A stretch of 64,000 nt of DNA, taken from NCBI GenBank assembly GCA_964563395.1, contig CAZLWK010000003.1, positions 62,001 through 126,000 on the forward strand, given 5' to 3'. This document shows positions 41,405 to 49,768 of the stretch, piece by piece. The notes beneath the pieces were generated by a model, which saw only the letters and a program-made list of their open reading frames with translations, made no database searches and was not told the DNA's origin. The DNA is from JBEVOS01 sp964563395. GTDB taxonomy: Bacteria; Pseudomonadota; Alphaproteobacteria; Caulobacterales; Aquidulcibacteraceae. The first letter of the stretch is position 1, and every line of letters starts with the position of its first letter. A program made the translations under genes and the position numbers.

Positions 41405-42105
41405 ACACGCCGGCCTTCGACGCGTTGGACCGCGCGCCGCACATCCTCATCGTCGATGACGACGACCGCATCCGCGAATTGTTGAAGCGTTATCTGGCGC
41501 AAGGGGGCGCGCGCGTCTCCGCCGCCGAGGACGCCGAGGCCGCGCGCCGCCTGCTTGAATCGTTCGATTTCGATCTCCTCATCATCGATGTGATGATGCC
41601 CAAGGAAGACGGCTTCAGCCTCGCCGGCAGCGTGCGCGCGAAATCCAACGTGCCGATCGTGCTGTTGACCGCGCGCGGCGAGCCTGAGGACCGGATCAAG
41701 GGCCTCACCATCGGCGCCGACGATTACGTGCCCAAGCCGTTCGAGCCGGCCGAACTTGCCCTGCGCGTCAACGCCATCCTGCGCCGGGGCGCGGCGCGCA
41801 AGCCGGACGAGGCCGGCGAGGTGCGTTTTGGCCCCTTCGCGTTCAATCCGCAGCGCGGCGATCTTTCGCGCGAAGGCCAAGTGGTGAAGCTCACCGAAGC
41901 GGAGGTCGTGCTGCTGCGCGTGCTGGCCGCGCGCGGGGGCGAACCGATCAGCCGAGAAGACCTCGCCAAGCGTACGGGCGCGGGCCTTGAGCGCAGCGTG
42001 GACGTGCAGGTGACGCGGCTGAGGCGAAAAATCGAAACCGATCCGCGTATCCCGATCTTCCTGCAGACCGTGCGCGGGATCGGCTACCGGCTGGCGGTGG
42101 ATTGA
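41401..42105 (+). CDS. OmpR-family response regulator (PetR-like)
   Basis: The N-terminal receiver has the acidic pair ILIVDDDDR, the phosphoacceptor Asp in LLIIDVMMPKEDG, the Thr/Lys switch residues in VLLTARGE and YVPKPFEP. The C-terminal winged helix (RQRGDLSREGQVVKLTEAEVVLLRVLAARGGEPISREDLAKRTG, SVDVQVTRLRRKIE) is of OmpR type. 234 residues. It is flanked by the MarR gene and the histidine kinase in one operon with overlapping ends. Confidence 0.96.
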   Translation: MNTPAFDALDRAPHILIVDDDDRIRELLKRYLAQGGARVSAAEDAEAARRLLESFDFDLLIIDVMMPKEDGFSLAGSVRAKSNVPIVLLTARGEPEDRIKGLTIGADDYVPKPFEPAELALRVNAILRRGAARKPDEAGEVRFGPFAFNPQRGDLSREGQVVKLTEAEVVLLRVLAARGGEPISREDLAKRTGAGLERSVDVQVTRLRRKIETDPRIPIFLQTVRGIGYRLAVD

Positions 42106-42107
42106 TC

Positions 42108-43439
42108 ATGCGTCTGCCGCATCGTCTGCGCGACATCATGCCTAAGGGCCTCTATTGGCGCACGCTGCTGATCATTCTGGCGCCGGCGGCGGTGCTGCAG
42201 CTGATCATCTCGATGGTGTTTCTCGACGACCACTGGCAGGCCACGTCCAAGCGCATGAGCCAAGCCGTGGCGTCGGACATCACCCTGCTGATCATGCTGC
42301 ATGAGCGCAATCCGACGCCGGACAATCTCGCCGACATCCAAGTTCTGGCGCGCACGCTCAGGCTCGATCTCACGTTCGAGCCGAACGGCGCGGTGGAGAT
42401 GGAGCCGTGCGGCGGTCGACGCGATCAGATCATCGACCGCTATCTCACGCGCGCCCTGCAGGAAGAGCTCAATCGCAATGTCTGGTATGATTCCAGCTGC
42501 CCTGGACGGCAAGTGATCATCCGCGTGCCGGCTGAAGGCGGCGTGTTCAACATCCTGGCCTTTCGTGACCGCGTGCAAGCGCGCTCGGGGCCGCTTTTCG
42601 TGGCGTGGATTTTCGGCGCGACCATCTTCCTCGGCATCGTATCGGTGCTGTTCATCCGCAATCAGGTGCGCCCGATTGAACAATTGGCCGCCGCGATGGA
42701 ACGCTTCGGGCGCGGCGACGACGATCAAACCGTGTTTCGCGCGCGCGGCGCGCGCGAGGTGCGCCAGGCCACGCACGCCTTCTTCGACATGCGCCAACGC
42801 ATCCGCCGCTTCATCGAGCAGCGCGCGCAATTGCTCGCCGGCGTGAGCCACGACATTCGCACGCCGATGACGCGCCTCAAGCTGCAATTCGCCCTCATGC
42901 CGCCCACGCCCGAATTGGAGGACGCCAAGCGCGATCTGGAAGACATGGAGCGTACGCTTGAGGAATATCTGGCGTTCGCGCGCGGAGAGGCCGCCGAAGA
43001 ACCCGCGCCCACGGATGTGGGCCGCCTCGTCGGCGAGGTCGTGCATGAGGCGCGCCGAAGCGGCGCCGCCATTGAAATCGCCGCCGAGGGCGATTTGGCC
43101 GCAAGCGTGCGTCCGCGCGCCCTCAAGCGCTGCATCGCCAATCTTGTCGACAACGCCGCGGCCCATGGGGACCGGGTGCGCGTGGAGGCGCGGCGCACGC
43201 CTGGCGCGCTGCAGGTGACGATCGACGATGACGGCCCGGGCATTCCGCCGGAACTCTACGAGGACGCCTTTCGCCCGTTCTCGCGCCTCGACGAAACGCG
43301 CACCCGCAACGCCAAGGGTGTGGGCCTGGGGCTCGCCATCGCACGCGACGTGGCGCGCGCCCATGGCGGGGACGTAACGCTCGCGCGCGCGCCGCTGGGG
43401 GGCCTGCGCGCGCTCTTGCGCCTTCCCGCGACGGCCTAA
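42108..43439 (+). CDS. EnvZ-like sensor histidine kinase
   Basis: Two transmembrane segments (about residues 20-40 and 165-187) bracket a periplasmic domain of about 120 residues containing a Cys pair. A HAMP segment, an H-box GVSHDIRTPMTRLKLQ (phosphoacceptor His about residue 248), an N-box CIANLVDNAAAHG and G-boxes DDDGPGIP and GVGLGLAIARDV follow. It should phosphorylate the adjacent regulator. The stimulus is unknown. The ATG at 42108 lies 2 bases after the regulator stop. Confidence 0.94.
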   Translation: MRLPHRLRDIMPKGLYWRTLLIILAPAAVLQLIISMVFLDDHWQATSKRMSQAVASDITLLIMLHERNPTPDNLADIQVLARTLRLDLTFEPNGAVEMEPCGGRRDQIIDRYLTRALQEELNRNVWYDSSCPGRQVIIRVPAEGGVFNILAFRDRVQARSGPLFVAWIFGATIFLGIVSVLFIRNQVRPIEQLAAAMERFGRGDDDQTVFRARGAREVRQATHAFFDMRQRIRRFIEQRAQLLAGVSHDIRTPMTRLKLQFALMPPTPELEDAKRDLEDMERTLEEYLAFARGEAAEEPAPTDVGRLVGEVVHEARRSGAAIEIAAEGDLAASVRPRALKRCIANLVDNAAAHGDRVRVEARRTPGALQVTIDDDGPGIPPELYEDAFRPFSRLDETRTRNAKGVGLGLAIARDVARAHGGDVTLARAPLGGLRALLRLPATA

Positions 43440-43526
43440 AGCGCGCGACCTGTCGAAATGGGCCTCACTCGCGGCTCATGGGGTCGAGACGGGGATCGGC
43501 CCCGGCTGCGCTGAAAGACCCTTTCC

Positions 43527-43961
43527 ATGAACCGCACGACCCTTCTTGCAGCGGCCTTCGCCGCCCTCGCCTGCCTCGCCACGCCCGCGCGCGCCGAGCC
43601 CTTCACCATCTTCGTTTATGAAACGCGCGAGGATTTCGCGCTCCGCGCCGATTCCGGCCCGGCCGGCCAAGCCTATTGGGCCGAATACGGCGCCTTCGCC
43701 GCCGCTTTGCAAAGCAGCGGCGCGATCCGGGGCGGCGCCCCGCTCGCCCTCCCTGGCGATGCCGTCACCATCGGCGCGCGCGGCCGCTCCAACGGGCCGG
43801 TGCGCGGCCGCCGGCTCGCGCTTGGCGGCTATTTCCAGATCGAAGCCGCCGACCGCGCCGCCGCCGAAGCGCTCGCCGCGCAAGCGCCCGCAGTGCGCCG
43901 CGGCGGTCTCGCCGAGGTACGCGCCTCTTATCCGGCGCCGACAATGACGCCGCCGCGCTGA
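43527..43961 (+). CDS. Exported YCII-related protein
   Basis: A signal peptide (MNRTTLLAAAFAALACLATPARA) precedes a ferredoxin-like YCII/DGPF domain: FTIFVYETREDFALRAD, YWAEYGAFAAALQSSGAIRGGAPL, GYFQIEAADRAAAEALAAQAP. Most YCII-like proteins are cytoplasmic, so an exported version is unusual. Function is unknown in this family. It is followed by a hairpin and the patatin gene on the same strand. Confidence 0.75.
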   Translation: MNRTTLLAAAFAALACLATPARAEPFTIFVYETREDFALRADSGPAGQAYWAEYGAFAAALQSSGAIRGGAPLALPGDAVTIGARGRSNGPVRGRRLALGGYFQIEAADRAAAEALAAQAPAVRRGGLAEVRASYPAPTMTPPR

Positions 43962-43979
43962 GAACGAGGCTGCAACTTC

Positions 43980-44012
43980 CCCGCCGCCCACGCCGTATGC
44001 GTGGGTGGCGGG
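43980..44012 (+). other. Stable hairpin covering the patatin ribosome-binding region
   Basis: A 14-bp stem (43980-43993 / 43999-44012, one G-T pair) with the 5-base loop cgtat precedes the patatin gene by 8 bases. Its 3' arm ends in GGCGGG and runs into the ggag Shine-Dalgarno sequence (44011-44014). It can act as a terminator of the upstream gene or hide the ribosome-binding site. Confidence 0.6.
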
Positions 44013-44020
44013 AGACTTCG

Positions 44021-44881
44021 ATGGCCGACACGCGACCGGAAAAAACTGCGTTCGTGTTCGCCGGCGGCGGCAGCCTCGGCGCGATTCAGGTCGGCACGTT
44101 GCGGGCCCTGGTGCGCGCCGGGATCGAGGCGGACTTCGTCGTGGGCTCCTCCGTCGGCGCGCTCAACGCCTGCTTCTTCGCGCAACAGCCCGACCTCGAT
44201 GGCGTGGCCAAGCTGGAGGACATCTGGCGCGGGCTCAAGCGCAGCGACGTCTTTCCCTTTTCCTGGTCGAGCGCGCTGAATTGGATGGCGCCGCATGGCA
44301 GCGTCTTTCCTTCGGACGGATTGCGCCGGATCGTGGAGACGCACCTCACGATCCGCAACCTCAAGGAAGCGCAAGCCCCCGTGCATGTGGTGGCCACCAA
44401 TCTCTCAGGCGCGCCAGTGTGCTTTTCCGAGGGACCAGCTGTCGAAGCCGTGCTGGCGAGCGCGGCGATCCCGATCGCCTATCCGGCCGTGCGCATCGGA
44501 GAGGATCATTTCATCGACGGCGCGATCTCGGGCAACACGCCGATCCTGACAGCGGCGGAGCGCGGCGCAACGCGCATCATTGTGCTGCAGACAGGCTATG
44601 CCTGCGCGCTGAGCGGCCCGCCGCCGGGCGCCGTGGCGCGCGGCGTCCACGCGCTGACCTTGCTCATCTCAAATCAATTGGAGCGCGATTTGCGTCTCGT
44701 CGCCGGTCAAGCGCAAGTTTGCGTTGCGCCCCACCTTTGCCCATTGGATGTTTCGCCGTTCAATTTCGATCATTCCGCCGCCTTGATCGAGCGCGCCGCC
44801 GATATCGCCGAGCGCTGGATCGCGGAGGGCGGACTGGATATTTTCACCGCGCCGCACACCGCGACGCACCGCTGGCATTGA
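44021..44881 (+). CDS. Patatin-like phospholipase
   Basis: This 286-residue protein has the patatin serine-aspartate dyad. The oxyanion loop is FAGGGSLGAIQVG, the nucleophile motif is VGSSVGALNA, and the Asp is in DGAISG. No signal peptide is visible. Likely a lipid acyl hydrolase; substrate unknown. I chose the ATG at 44021 with ggagac just upstream; the long upstream open frame overlaps the YCII-like gene and is not family-like. The next gene, an alpha/beta hydrolase, starts 9 bases after it ends. Confidence 0.92.
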   Translation: MADTRPEKTAFVFAGGGSLGAIQVGTLRALVRAGIEADFVVGSSVGALNACFFAQQPDLDGVAKLEDIWRGLKRSDVFPFSWSSALNWMAPHGSVFPSDGLRRIVETHLTIRNLKEAQAPVHVVATNLSGAPVCFSEGPAVEAVLASAAIPIAYPAVRIGEDHFIDGAISGNTPILTAAERGATRIIVLQTGYACALSGPPPGAVARGVHALTLLISNQLERDLRLVAGQAQVCVAPHLCPLDVSPFNFDHSAALIERAADIAERWIAEGGLDIFTAPHTATHRWH

Positions 44882-44890
44882 GGGCTGCTC

Positions 44891-45661
44891 ATGGAGACAA
44901 TGCCGATCCACTTCATCGGCGCCCAGGGCGACACGCTGGCGGCGCGGCTTGAACTGCCGGAGGCGCCGCCCAAAGCCTACGCGCTGTTCGCGCATTGCTT
45001 CACCTGCGGCAAGGATTCATCGGCGACCACGCGCATCGCGCGGGCGCTGGCGCGCGCGGGCGTGGCGGCCTTGCGCTTCGATTTTACTGGCCTCGGTCAA
45101 AGCGGCGGCGATTTCGCGAATACGAACTTTTCCTCGAATGTCGATGATCTCATCGCCGCCGCGGCGCATTTGCGCGCCGAATTCCACGCACCGCACCTTC
45201 TGATCGGTCATTCGCTGGGCGGGGCGGCGATCATCGCCGCCGCACACGCGATCCCCGAAGCGCGCGCGCTTGTGACAATCGGCGCGCCGAGCGATGTCGG
45301 GCACGTCACGCATCAATTCGGCGCCCATATCGAGGAGATCGAGGCGAAGGGCGCCGCGCGGGTCAATCTTGGCGGACGCCCCTTCACGGTGACGAAACAA
45401 TTCATCGAGGACGCCTCGCGGCAAAATCAAGCCAAGCGGATCGCCGGCCTCAAGCGCGCGCTACTGGTCATGCACGCGCCGACGGATGCGGTGGTCGGCA
45501 TCGAGAACGCGCAAGACATCTTCATCGCCGCCAAACACCCCAAGAGCTTCATCTCCCTCGACACGGCGGATCATTTGCTGTCGCGAAGCGACGACGCCGC
45601 CTATGCCGCTTCGATCATCGCCGCTTGGTCAAGCCGCTATGTCGGCGAAGCGTCCTCTTGA
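44891..45661 (+). CDS. Alpha/beta hydrolase (OsmC-associated type)
   Basis: A 256-residue hydrolase with oxyanion/N-terminal strand ALFAHCFTCGKDSSAT, nucleophile LLIGHSLGGAA, candidate Asp in MHAPTDAVVG and His in DTADHLLS. This subfamily is often fused to or next to OsmC proteins; no OsmC domain is attached here. It follows the patatin gene by 9 bases, so the two hydrolases are probably co-transcribed. Convergent with and overlapping the end of the TetR gene. Confidence 0.88.
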   Translation: METMPIHFIGAQGDTLAARLELPEAPPKAYALFAHCFTCGKDSSATTRIARALARAGVAALRFDFTGLGQSGGDFANTNFSSNVDDLIAAAAHLRAEFHAPHLLIGHSLGGAAIIAAAHAIPEARALVTIGAPSDVGHVTHQFGAHIEEIEAKGAARVNLGGRPFTVTKQFIEDASRQNQAKRIAGLKRALLVMHAPTDAVVGIENAQDIFIAAKHPKSFISLDTADHLLSRSDDAAYAASIIAAWSSRYVGEASS

Positions 45662-46245
45662 GGCTTGGCGGCGGCGAACCCCGCCCAGCGGCCGAACATT
45701 TCCTCCGCCCGGCGCAAATTCTTATCGAGGCTGGCCATGGTCTTGGCGAAATCGCCGTCGGTATCGGCGCGCCAAGCCGCGCGGGCCTGGCCGATGATGA
45801 CGGCGAGCCCCTGCGCCCGCGCCTGTCCGGTCATGTGATCGGCCTCCAAGCCGGCCAACGCCAAAATCCAGCGCGCGCAACGCACATGGCGCTGGTGCGC
45901 CGCCCCGAGCGCCAGAGGATCGCGATCCTGGCCCGGCTCCATCGCCACGATCGCGGCGCGATGCGGCTCCATCGCCTCAAAGCGCTTCATGATCAAATCG
46001 AACAAACGATCGCGCACGCTCTGATTCGGATCGAGCGTGTCGAGGCCTTCCGCGATAGCGCGGTCGAACGCTTCTTCAGCGCATTCCACGGCCTCGCCCA
46101 GGGTGGCGCCGTAAAAGTCCGTGAGCGGACGGCCCGCCTCGCGCGCGAGATCGGCCAGCGTAATGTGCGCCCAGGGCCGCGCGCCCGCCACCGCCAGCGC
46201 GGCGCGCGCCAGGTCGCGGCGAACCGAAGCGTCGAGATTGGACAT
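45637..46245 (-). CDS. TetR family transcriptional regulator
   Basis: The N-terminal helix-turn-helix (ARAALAVAGARPWAHITLADLAREAGRPLTDFYGATLGEAVECAEEAFDRAI) is TetR-like; the remainder is an all-helical ligand-binding domain. 202 residues. Its 3' end overlaps the convergent hydrolase by 25 bases. It is divergent from the threonine aldolase gene. Ligand and targets are unknown. Confidence 0.85.
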   Translation of the reverse strand: MSNLDASVRRDLARAALAVAGARPWAHITLADLAREAGRPLTDFYGATLGEAVECAEEAFDRAIAEGLDTLDPNQSVRDRLFDLIMKRFEAMEPHRAAIVAMEPGQDRDPLALGAAHQRHVRCARWILALAGLEADHMTGQARAQGLAVIIGQARAAWRADTDGDFAKTMASLDKNLRRAEEMFGRWAGFAAAKPQEDASPT

Positions 46246-46336
46246 GACCTCTCCTCCGCTCGAAACCTAGCGCAAGGCCGCGCGCCGGACCAATCGACGT
46301 CTCGCCGCAGCGCGAGACCTCTGCTTTAAGCGGGCG

Positions 46337-47344
46337 ATGGATTTTCGTTCCGATAACACCGCGCGCGCCGCGGATTCCGTGCTTGCCGCGATCGCCGCCG
46401 CCAATCGCGGCCCCGCAAGCGCCTATGGCGACGATCCCTGGACGGACGCGGCGAAGGCCGCGCTTCAGCGTCTCTTCGCTGCGACGCCGGAGATCATCTT
46501 CGTGCCCACCGGAACGGCGGCCAATGCGCTGGCGTTGGCGCCGGGCGGTGCGATCCTGTGCCATCGCGAAGCCCACATCGAAACCGACGAAGGCGGCGCG
46601 CCGGAATTCTTCACGGGCGGCGCGAAGCTCGTTCTGATCGACGGCGCCGATGCGAAGATCACGCCCGAAGGCCTCAAGGAAGCGCTCACGCGCAATCGGC
46701 GCGGCGTGCATTCCGTGCGCCCGAGCGTTCTCTCACTGACCCAAGCGAGCGAGCGGGGCGCCGTCTATACGCCAAGCGAAATCGCAGCCCTGGCGGAGAT
46801 CGCGCATGCAGCGGGGCTCGCCGTGCACATGGATGGCGCCCGCTTCGCCAACGCCGTGGCGCATCTTGGATGCGCGCCGGCGGATATAGCGCAGCGCGCC
46901 GGCGTGGATGTGCTGAGCTTCGGCGCCACCAAGAACGGCGCGCTTGCGGCAGAAGCCGTGCTGGCGTTCGCGCGCGTGGATGGCGACGCGCTCGCACGAC
47001 GGCGCAAGCGCGCGGGCCATCTCATCTCCAAGCATCGCTATATCGCGGCGCAATGGAGCGCTTATCTTGAAGACGATCTTTGGCTGAAGAACGCGACGCG
47101 TGCCAACGGGCTGGCCGCGCGCATCGCCGAAGCGGCGGGCGATTGGCTCTCCAGCACGCGGCAATCGAACCACGTCTTCATCAAGCCGGGCCCGGAAAAG
47201 CTCGCGGCGCTGCGCGCGGCGGGCGCGCAATTCTATGATTGGGGACCGGAAGGCTCCGGCGAGGCGCGGCTCGTGGTGTCCTGGGATCAGGACGAGCGCG
47301 ACCTGGATGCGCTATGTTCAGCCCTAACGACATTGCGACGTTAG
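46337..47344 (+). CDS. ltaE: Low-specificity threonine aldolase / beta-eliminating lyase
   Basis: A fold-type I PLP enzyme of 335 residues that cleaves threonine or allo-threonine to glycine and acetaldehyde. The start MDFRSDNTARAADSVL, YGDDPWT, PTGTAANALAL, HMDGARFANAVAHLG and the PLP-lysine in LSFGATKNGAL fit the family. It stands alone between the TetR gene and the vapBC module. Confidence 0.9.
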   Translation: MDFRSDNTARAADSVLAAIAAANRGPASAYGDDPWTDAAKAALQRLFAATPEIIFVPTGTAANALALAPGGAILCHREAHIETDEGGAPEFFTGGAKLVLIDGADAKITPEGLKEALTRNRRGVHSVRPSVLSLTQASERGAVYTPSEIAALAEIAHAAGLAVHMDGARFANAVAHLGCAPADIAQRAGVDVLSFGATKNGALAAEAVLAFARVDGDALARRRKRAGHLISKHRYIAAQWSAYLEDDLWLKNATRANGLAARIAEAAGDWLSSTRQSNHVFIKPGPEKLAALRAAGAQFYDWGPEGSGEARLVVSWDQDERDLDALCSALTTLRR

Positions 47345-47359
47345 ACTTGCCGCGTTTCG

Positions 47360-47375
47360 TATATACGTGTATATA
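47360..47375. promoter_or_regulatory. VapBC operator-like inverted repeat
   Basis: Perfect 7-base arms tatatac/gtatata around a 2-base spacer end 7 bases before the vapB start codon, in locally AT-rich sequence. The position fits autoregulation by the VapBC complex. Confidence 0.6.
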
Positions 47376-47382
47376 TTAGCTT

Positions 47383-47622
47383 ATGCACGTAGTTCGCACA
47401 AAAACCTTCAAGAGCGGCAACAGCGAAGCCATCCGCCTGCCGCGCGAACTCGCCTATGGCGCCGACACGGAATTGGTGATGATCCGATCCGGCGACGTTT
47501 TGACGATCTATCCCGCAGCGAGAACTCTCTCCGACATGCTGACGAAGCTGAGGACGCTTCCAAAGCCCGATTACGTTGAAACGCGTGATCGAGACGACAT
47601 CGCGGAGCCGAAGGGTCTTTAG
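47383..47622 (+). CDS. vapB: VapB-type antitoxin (AbrB/SpoVT fold)
   Basis: The 79-residue protein has the swapped-hairpin AbrB-like motif (TKTFKSGNSEAIRLPRELAYGADTELVMIRSGDVLTIYP). A C-terminal toxin-neutralising tail follows (LSDMLTKLRTLPKPDYVETRDRDD). It is immediately followed by vapC (3-base gap) and preceded by a palindromic operator, the usual structure of a type II toxin-antitoxin module. Confidence 0.92.
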   Translation: MHVVRTKTFKSGNSEAIRLPRELAYGADTELVMIRSGDVLTIYPAARTLSDMLTKLRTLPKPDYVETRDRDDIAEPKGL

Positions 47623-47625
47623 CGC

Positions 47626-48021
47626 TTGGCCTATCTGTTGGACACGAACATCGCCATCGCATTGCGTGACGGCGTCGAAACCATTCACGCGCGTATAGGA
47701 GCGTTGGACGACGCCGTGTTGTTTTCAGCGTTAACGCGCGCCGAACTGGAGGGCGGCGTATATCGCGACCCCAGCCAAACGACCCGGCGACGCGCCTTCC
47801 TGGATACTATCCTCGAAGCGGTGCCCGTGCTGCCGTTCGACAATGCTTGCGCGGAAGAATATGGCCGTATCGTCTCGTTGCTCGGATATTCGCGTCGCCA
47901 GATGATCGACCGCATGATCGCGGCGCAGGCGATTGTCGCGCAGGCGACTCTGATCACGTTGAACAGCGCGGATTTCGAAGCAATTCCTGGACTGCGGTTC
48001 GAGTCTTGGCCGCTTGATTAG
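47626..48021 (+). CDS. vapC: VapC-type PIN-domain toxin
   Basis: A PIN ribonuclease of 131 residues with the four acidic positions visible: LLDTNIAI, ALTRAELEGGV, MIDRMIAAQAIV and TLNSADFEAIPGL. The start is TTG, three bases after vapB. VapC toxins cleave tRNA or rRNA; the target here is unknown. The reading frame is intact and it converges with proC. Confidence 0.92.
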   Translation: MAYLLDTNIAIALRDGVETIHARIGALDDAVLFSALTRAELEGGVYRDPSQTTRRRAFLDTILEAVPVLPFDNACAEEYGRIVSLLGYSRRQMIDRMIAAQAIVAQATLITLNSADFEAIPGLRFESWPLD

Positions 48022-48839
48022 GTCTTGCCCAAATCGCGCGAGCGCTGCGCGGCCGCGCTGACCGCGCGACGCAGAAGCGGCGCAAGGCCGTCGGCGGCGG
48101 CGAGCACGTCGAGCGCCGCCTCGGTGGTGCCGCCGGGCGATGTCACTTGCTTGCGGAGCGCGCCCGGCTGCGCGCCCGGCTCCAGCATCAAGGCGCCCGC
48201 TCCGGCGACCGTGCGCTGCGCCAAGCGCTGCGCGACGTCCTTGTCGAGCCCCTCTTGCTCGGCGGCGGCGGCCAGCACCTCGGCGAGGAGAAACACATAG
48301 GCAGGGCCTGAACCGGAAACCGCCGTCACCACATCCATCAGCCGCTCTGCGGGGATCGGCTCAACCGAACCCAAGGGCTCCAGCAATTGCTCGGTGAGGC
48401 GGCGATCCTGCTCGGTGCAGGCGGACGCGGCCACATAGGCCGAAACGCCCTGGCCGATCTGTCCCGGCGTGTTCGGCATCGCTCGCACGACGCGCGCGAC
48501 CCCCATGTCTTGAGCCAGCTTGGCGAGCGTCACGCCGGCCATGATGGACAGGATCAGCGTGTCGGGCCCGACGAAGGCCCGCACATCCCCGGCCGCCGCG
48601 GAGAATTGCTGCGGTTTCACCGCGAGCACGACGACATCGGCGGGACCAGGTTGCGGAGGGTTGAGCACCGCGCCCACTGCTTCGAGCTGACGCTCAAGCT
48701 CTGGATCGAAATTCGGTTCGAGGACGGTGAGCGTCAGCCCCCCGCCACGGCGCACCGCCTCGATCCAGCCACGCACCAAGGCGCGGCCCATGGCGCCCGC
48801 GCCGACCAGCGCGACGGAGGGCGCGTCGAGGCCGCTCAT
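48018..48839 (-). CDS. proC: Pyrroline-5-carboxylate reductase
   Basis: ProC makes the last step of proline synthesis. Rossmann motif ALVGAGAMGRALVRGW, VVLAVKPQQ, VRAMPNTPGQIGQGVSAY and the C-terminal signature SGSGPAYVFLLAEVLAAAA with QVTSPGGTTEAALDVL are all present. 273 residues. Its start overlaps the upstream YbjN gene by 4 bases. Confidence 0.95.
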   Translation of the reverse strand: MSGLDAPSVALVGAGAMGRALVRGWIEAVRRGGGLTLTVLEPNFDPELERQLEAVGAVLNPPQPGPADVVVLAVKPQQFSAAAGDVRAFVGPDTLILSIMAGVTLAKLAQDMGVARVVRAMPNTPGQIGQGVSAYVAASACTEQDRRLTEQLLEPLGSVEPIPAERLMDVVTAVSGSGPAYVFLLAEVLAAAAEQEGLDKDVAQRLAQRTVAGAGALMLEPGAQPGALRKQVTSPGGTTEAALDVLAAADGLAPLLRRAVSAAAQRSRDLGKT

Positions 48840-49342
48840 GCCTCTCCGGCGGTCTCGAACATGGCGGCGGCGACCGCCTCCTCCGGCGAATGGCCCTGTT
48901 CGATCACGAACTTGAACGCCGGATAGAAGCGTTCCGCCGCGTCGAGGCCTGCGGCGAGCAAGGCCTGCACCTCGCCGGCGGACAATTCATCGCGCCCGAT
49001 CATCGGGAGCGAGTGGCGAAACACGATCGAGCCGTCATCCGACCACACATCGAAATGACCGAGCCAGAGATTTTCATTGATCATCGCCGCAAGACGCATC
49101 GCGTCGGTCCGGCGATCCGGCGCGGCCATGAGGTCGAAGCCAAGCGTGTAGAGCACCGCCGGCAATTCATCGCGCAGGCTGAAATAGCCCGCCGCCTCGG
49201 TCCATACGCCCTGGAAACAGAATTGCACGTCGCCGTCATCGGCGCGGGCCACGCTGAAGCGATCGTCGGAGCCCACGATCGCCTCGATCATATCCATCGG
49301 ATCGGCGAGGACTTCTTCTTCGTCTGTGTGATAGAGCGACAT
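48836..49342 (-). CDS. YbjN domain protein
   Basis: A 168-residue acidic protein with a YbjN/type III secretion chaperone-like fold (DPMDMIEAIVGSDDRFSVARADDGDVQFCFQG, AAMINENLWLGHFDVWSDDGSIVFRHSLP, FYPAFKFVIEQGHSPEEAVAAAMFETAGEA). In alphaproteobacteria such genes often lie next to proC, as here. Role unknown; E. coli YbjN influences motility and stress gene expression. Confidence 0.85.
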   Translation of the reverse strand: MSLYHTDEEEVLADPMDMIEAIVGSDDRFSVARADDGDVQFCFQGVWTEAAGYFSLRDELPAVLYTLGFDLMAAPDRRTDAMRLAAMINENLWLGHFDVWSDDGSIVFRHSLPMIGRDELSAGEVQALLAAGLDAAERFYPAFKFVIEQGHSPEEAVAAAMFETAGEA

Positions 49343-49504
49343 GGCCTCAACGTCCCCTCAAGCGCCCGAGAGCAGCGCCGGTTCGCGCACCGGAGAAGGA
49401 CCGGCGCCTTCGCTCCCCTTGAGGCCGCGCTTGTCGCGCGCGGTCGAATCAGGACCCCGCAAGCACGCTATGGGCGTTCGGGGGGCTCCGCAATCGCGGA
49501 TTTG

Positions 49505-49759
49505 TCAACCGTTTTTTACGATTGAGGCCTCGAGCGCGGCCAGACGCGCCGACAGCGCCGCCGATTCCGCTTTCGCCTCTTCCGCGAGTTTCTTCATCGC
49601 CTCGAACTCCTCGCGCGTAACGAGGTCCATTTCGGCGATGAAGCGATCGGCCTGCGAGCGCATAAAGCTCTTGGCTTCGTCCTGCACGCCCTGCGCCATG
49701 CCCATGGCCCCGGTCATCAGCTTGGCGAGATCGTCGAATACGGAAGATGGCGTCTGCAT
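49505..49759 (-). CDS. ubiK: BMFP-domain accessory factor UbiK
   Basis: An 84-residue protein with an N-terminal amphipathic helix (VFDDLAKLMTGAMGMAQGVQDEAKSFMRSQADRFIAEMDLVTREEFEAMKKLAEEA). A C-terminal coiled coil (SAALSARLAALEASIV) forms trimers in the family. UbiK assists ubiquinone synthesis under aerobic conditions. The 162-base gap between this gene and ybjN holds a GANTC site (49445-49449) and short GC-rich stems. Confidence 0.85.
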   Translation of the reverse strand: MQTPSSVFDDLAKLMTGAMGMAQGVQDEAKSFMRSQADRFIAEMDLVTREEFEAMKKLAEEAKAESAALSARLAALEASIVKNG

Positions 49760-49768
49760 GCGCCTGAT

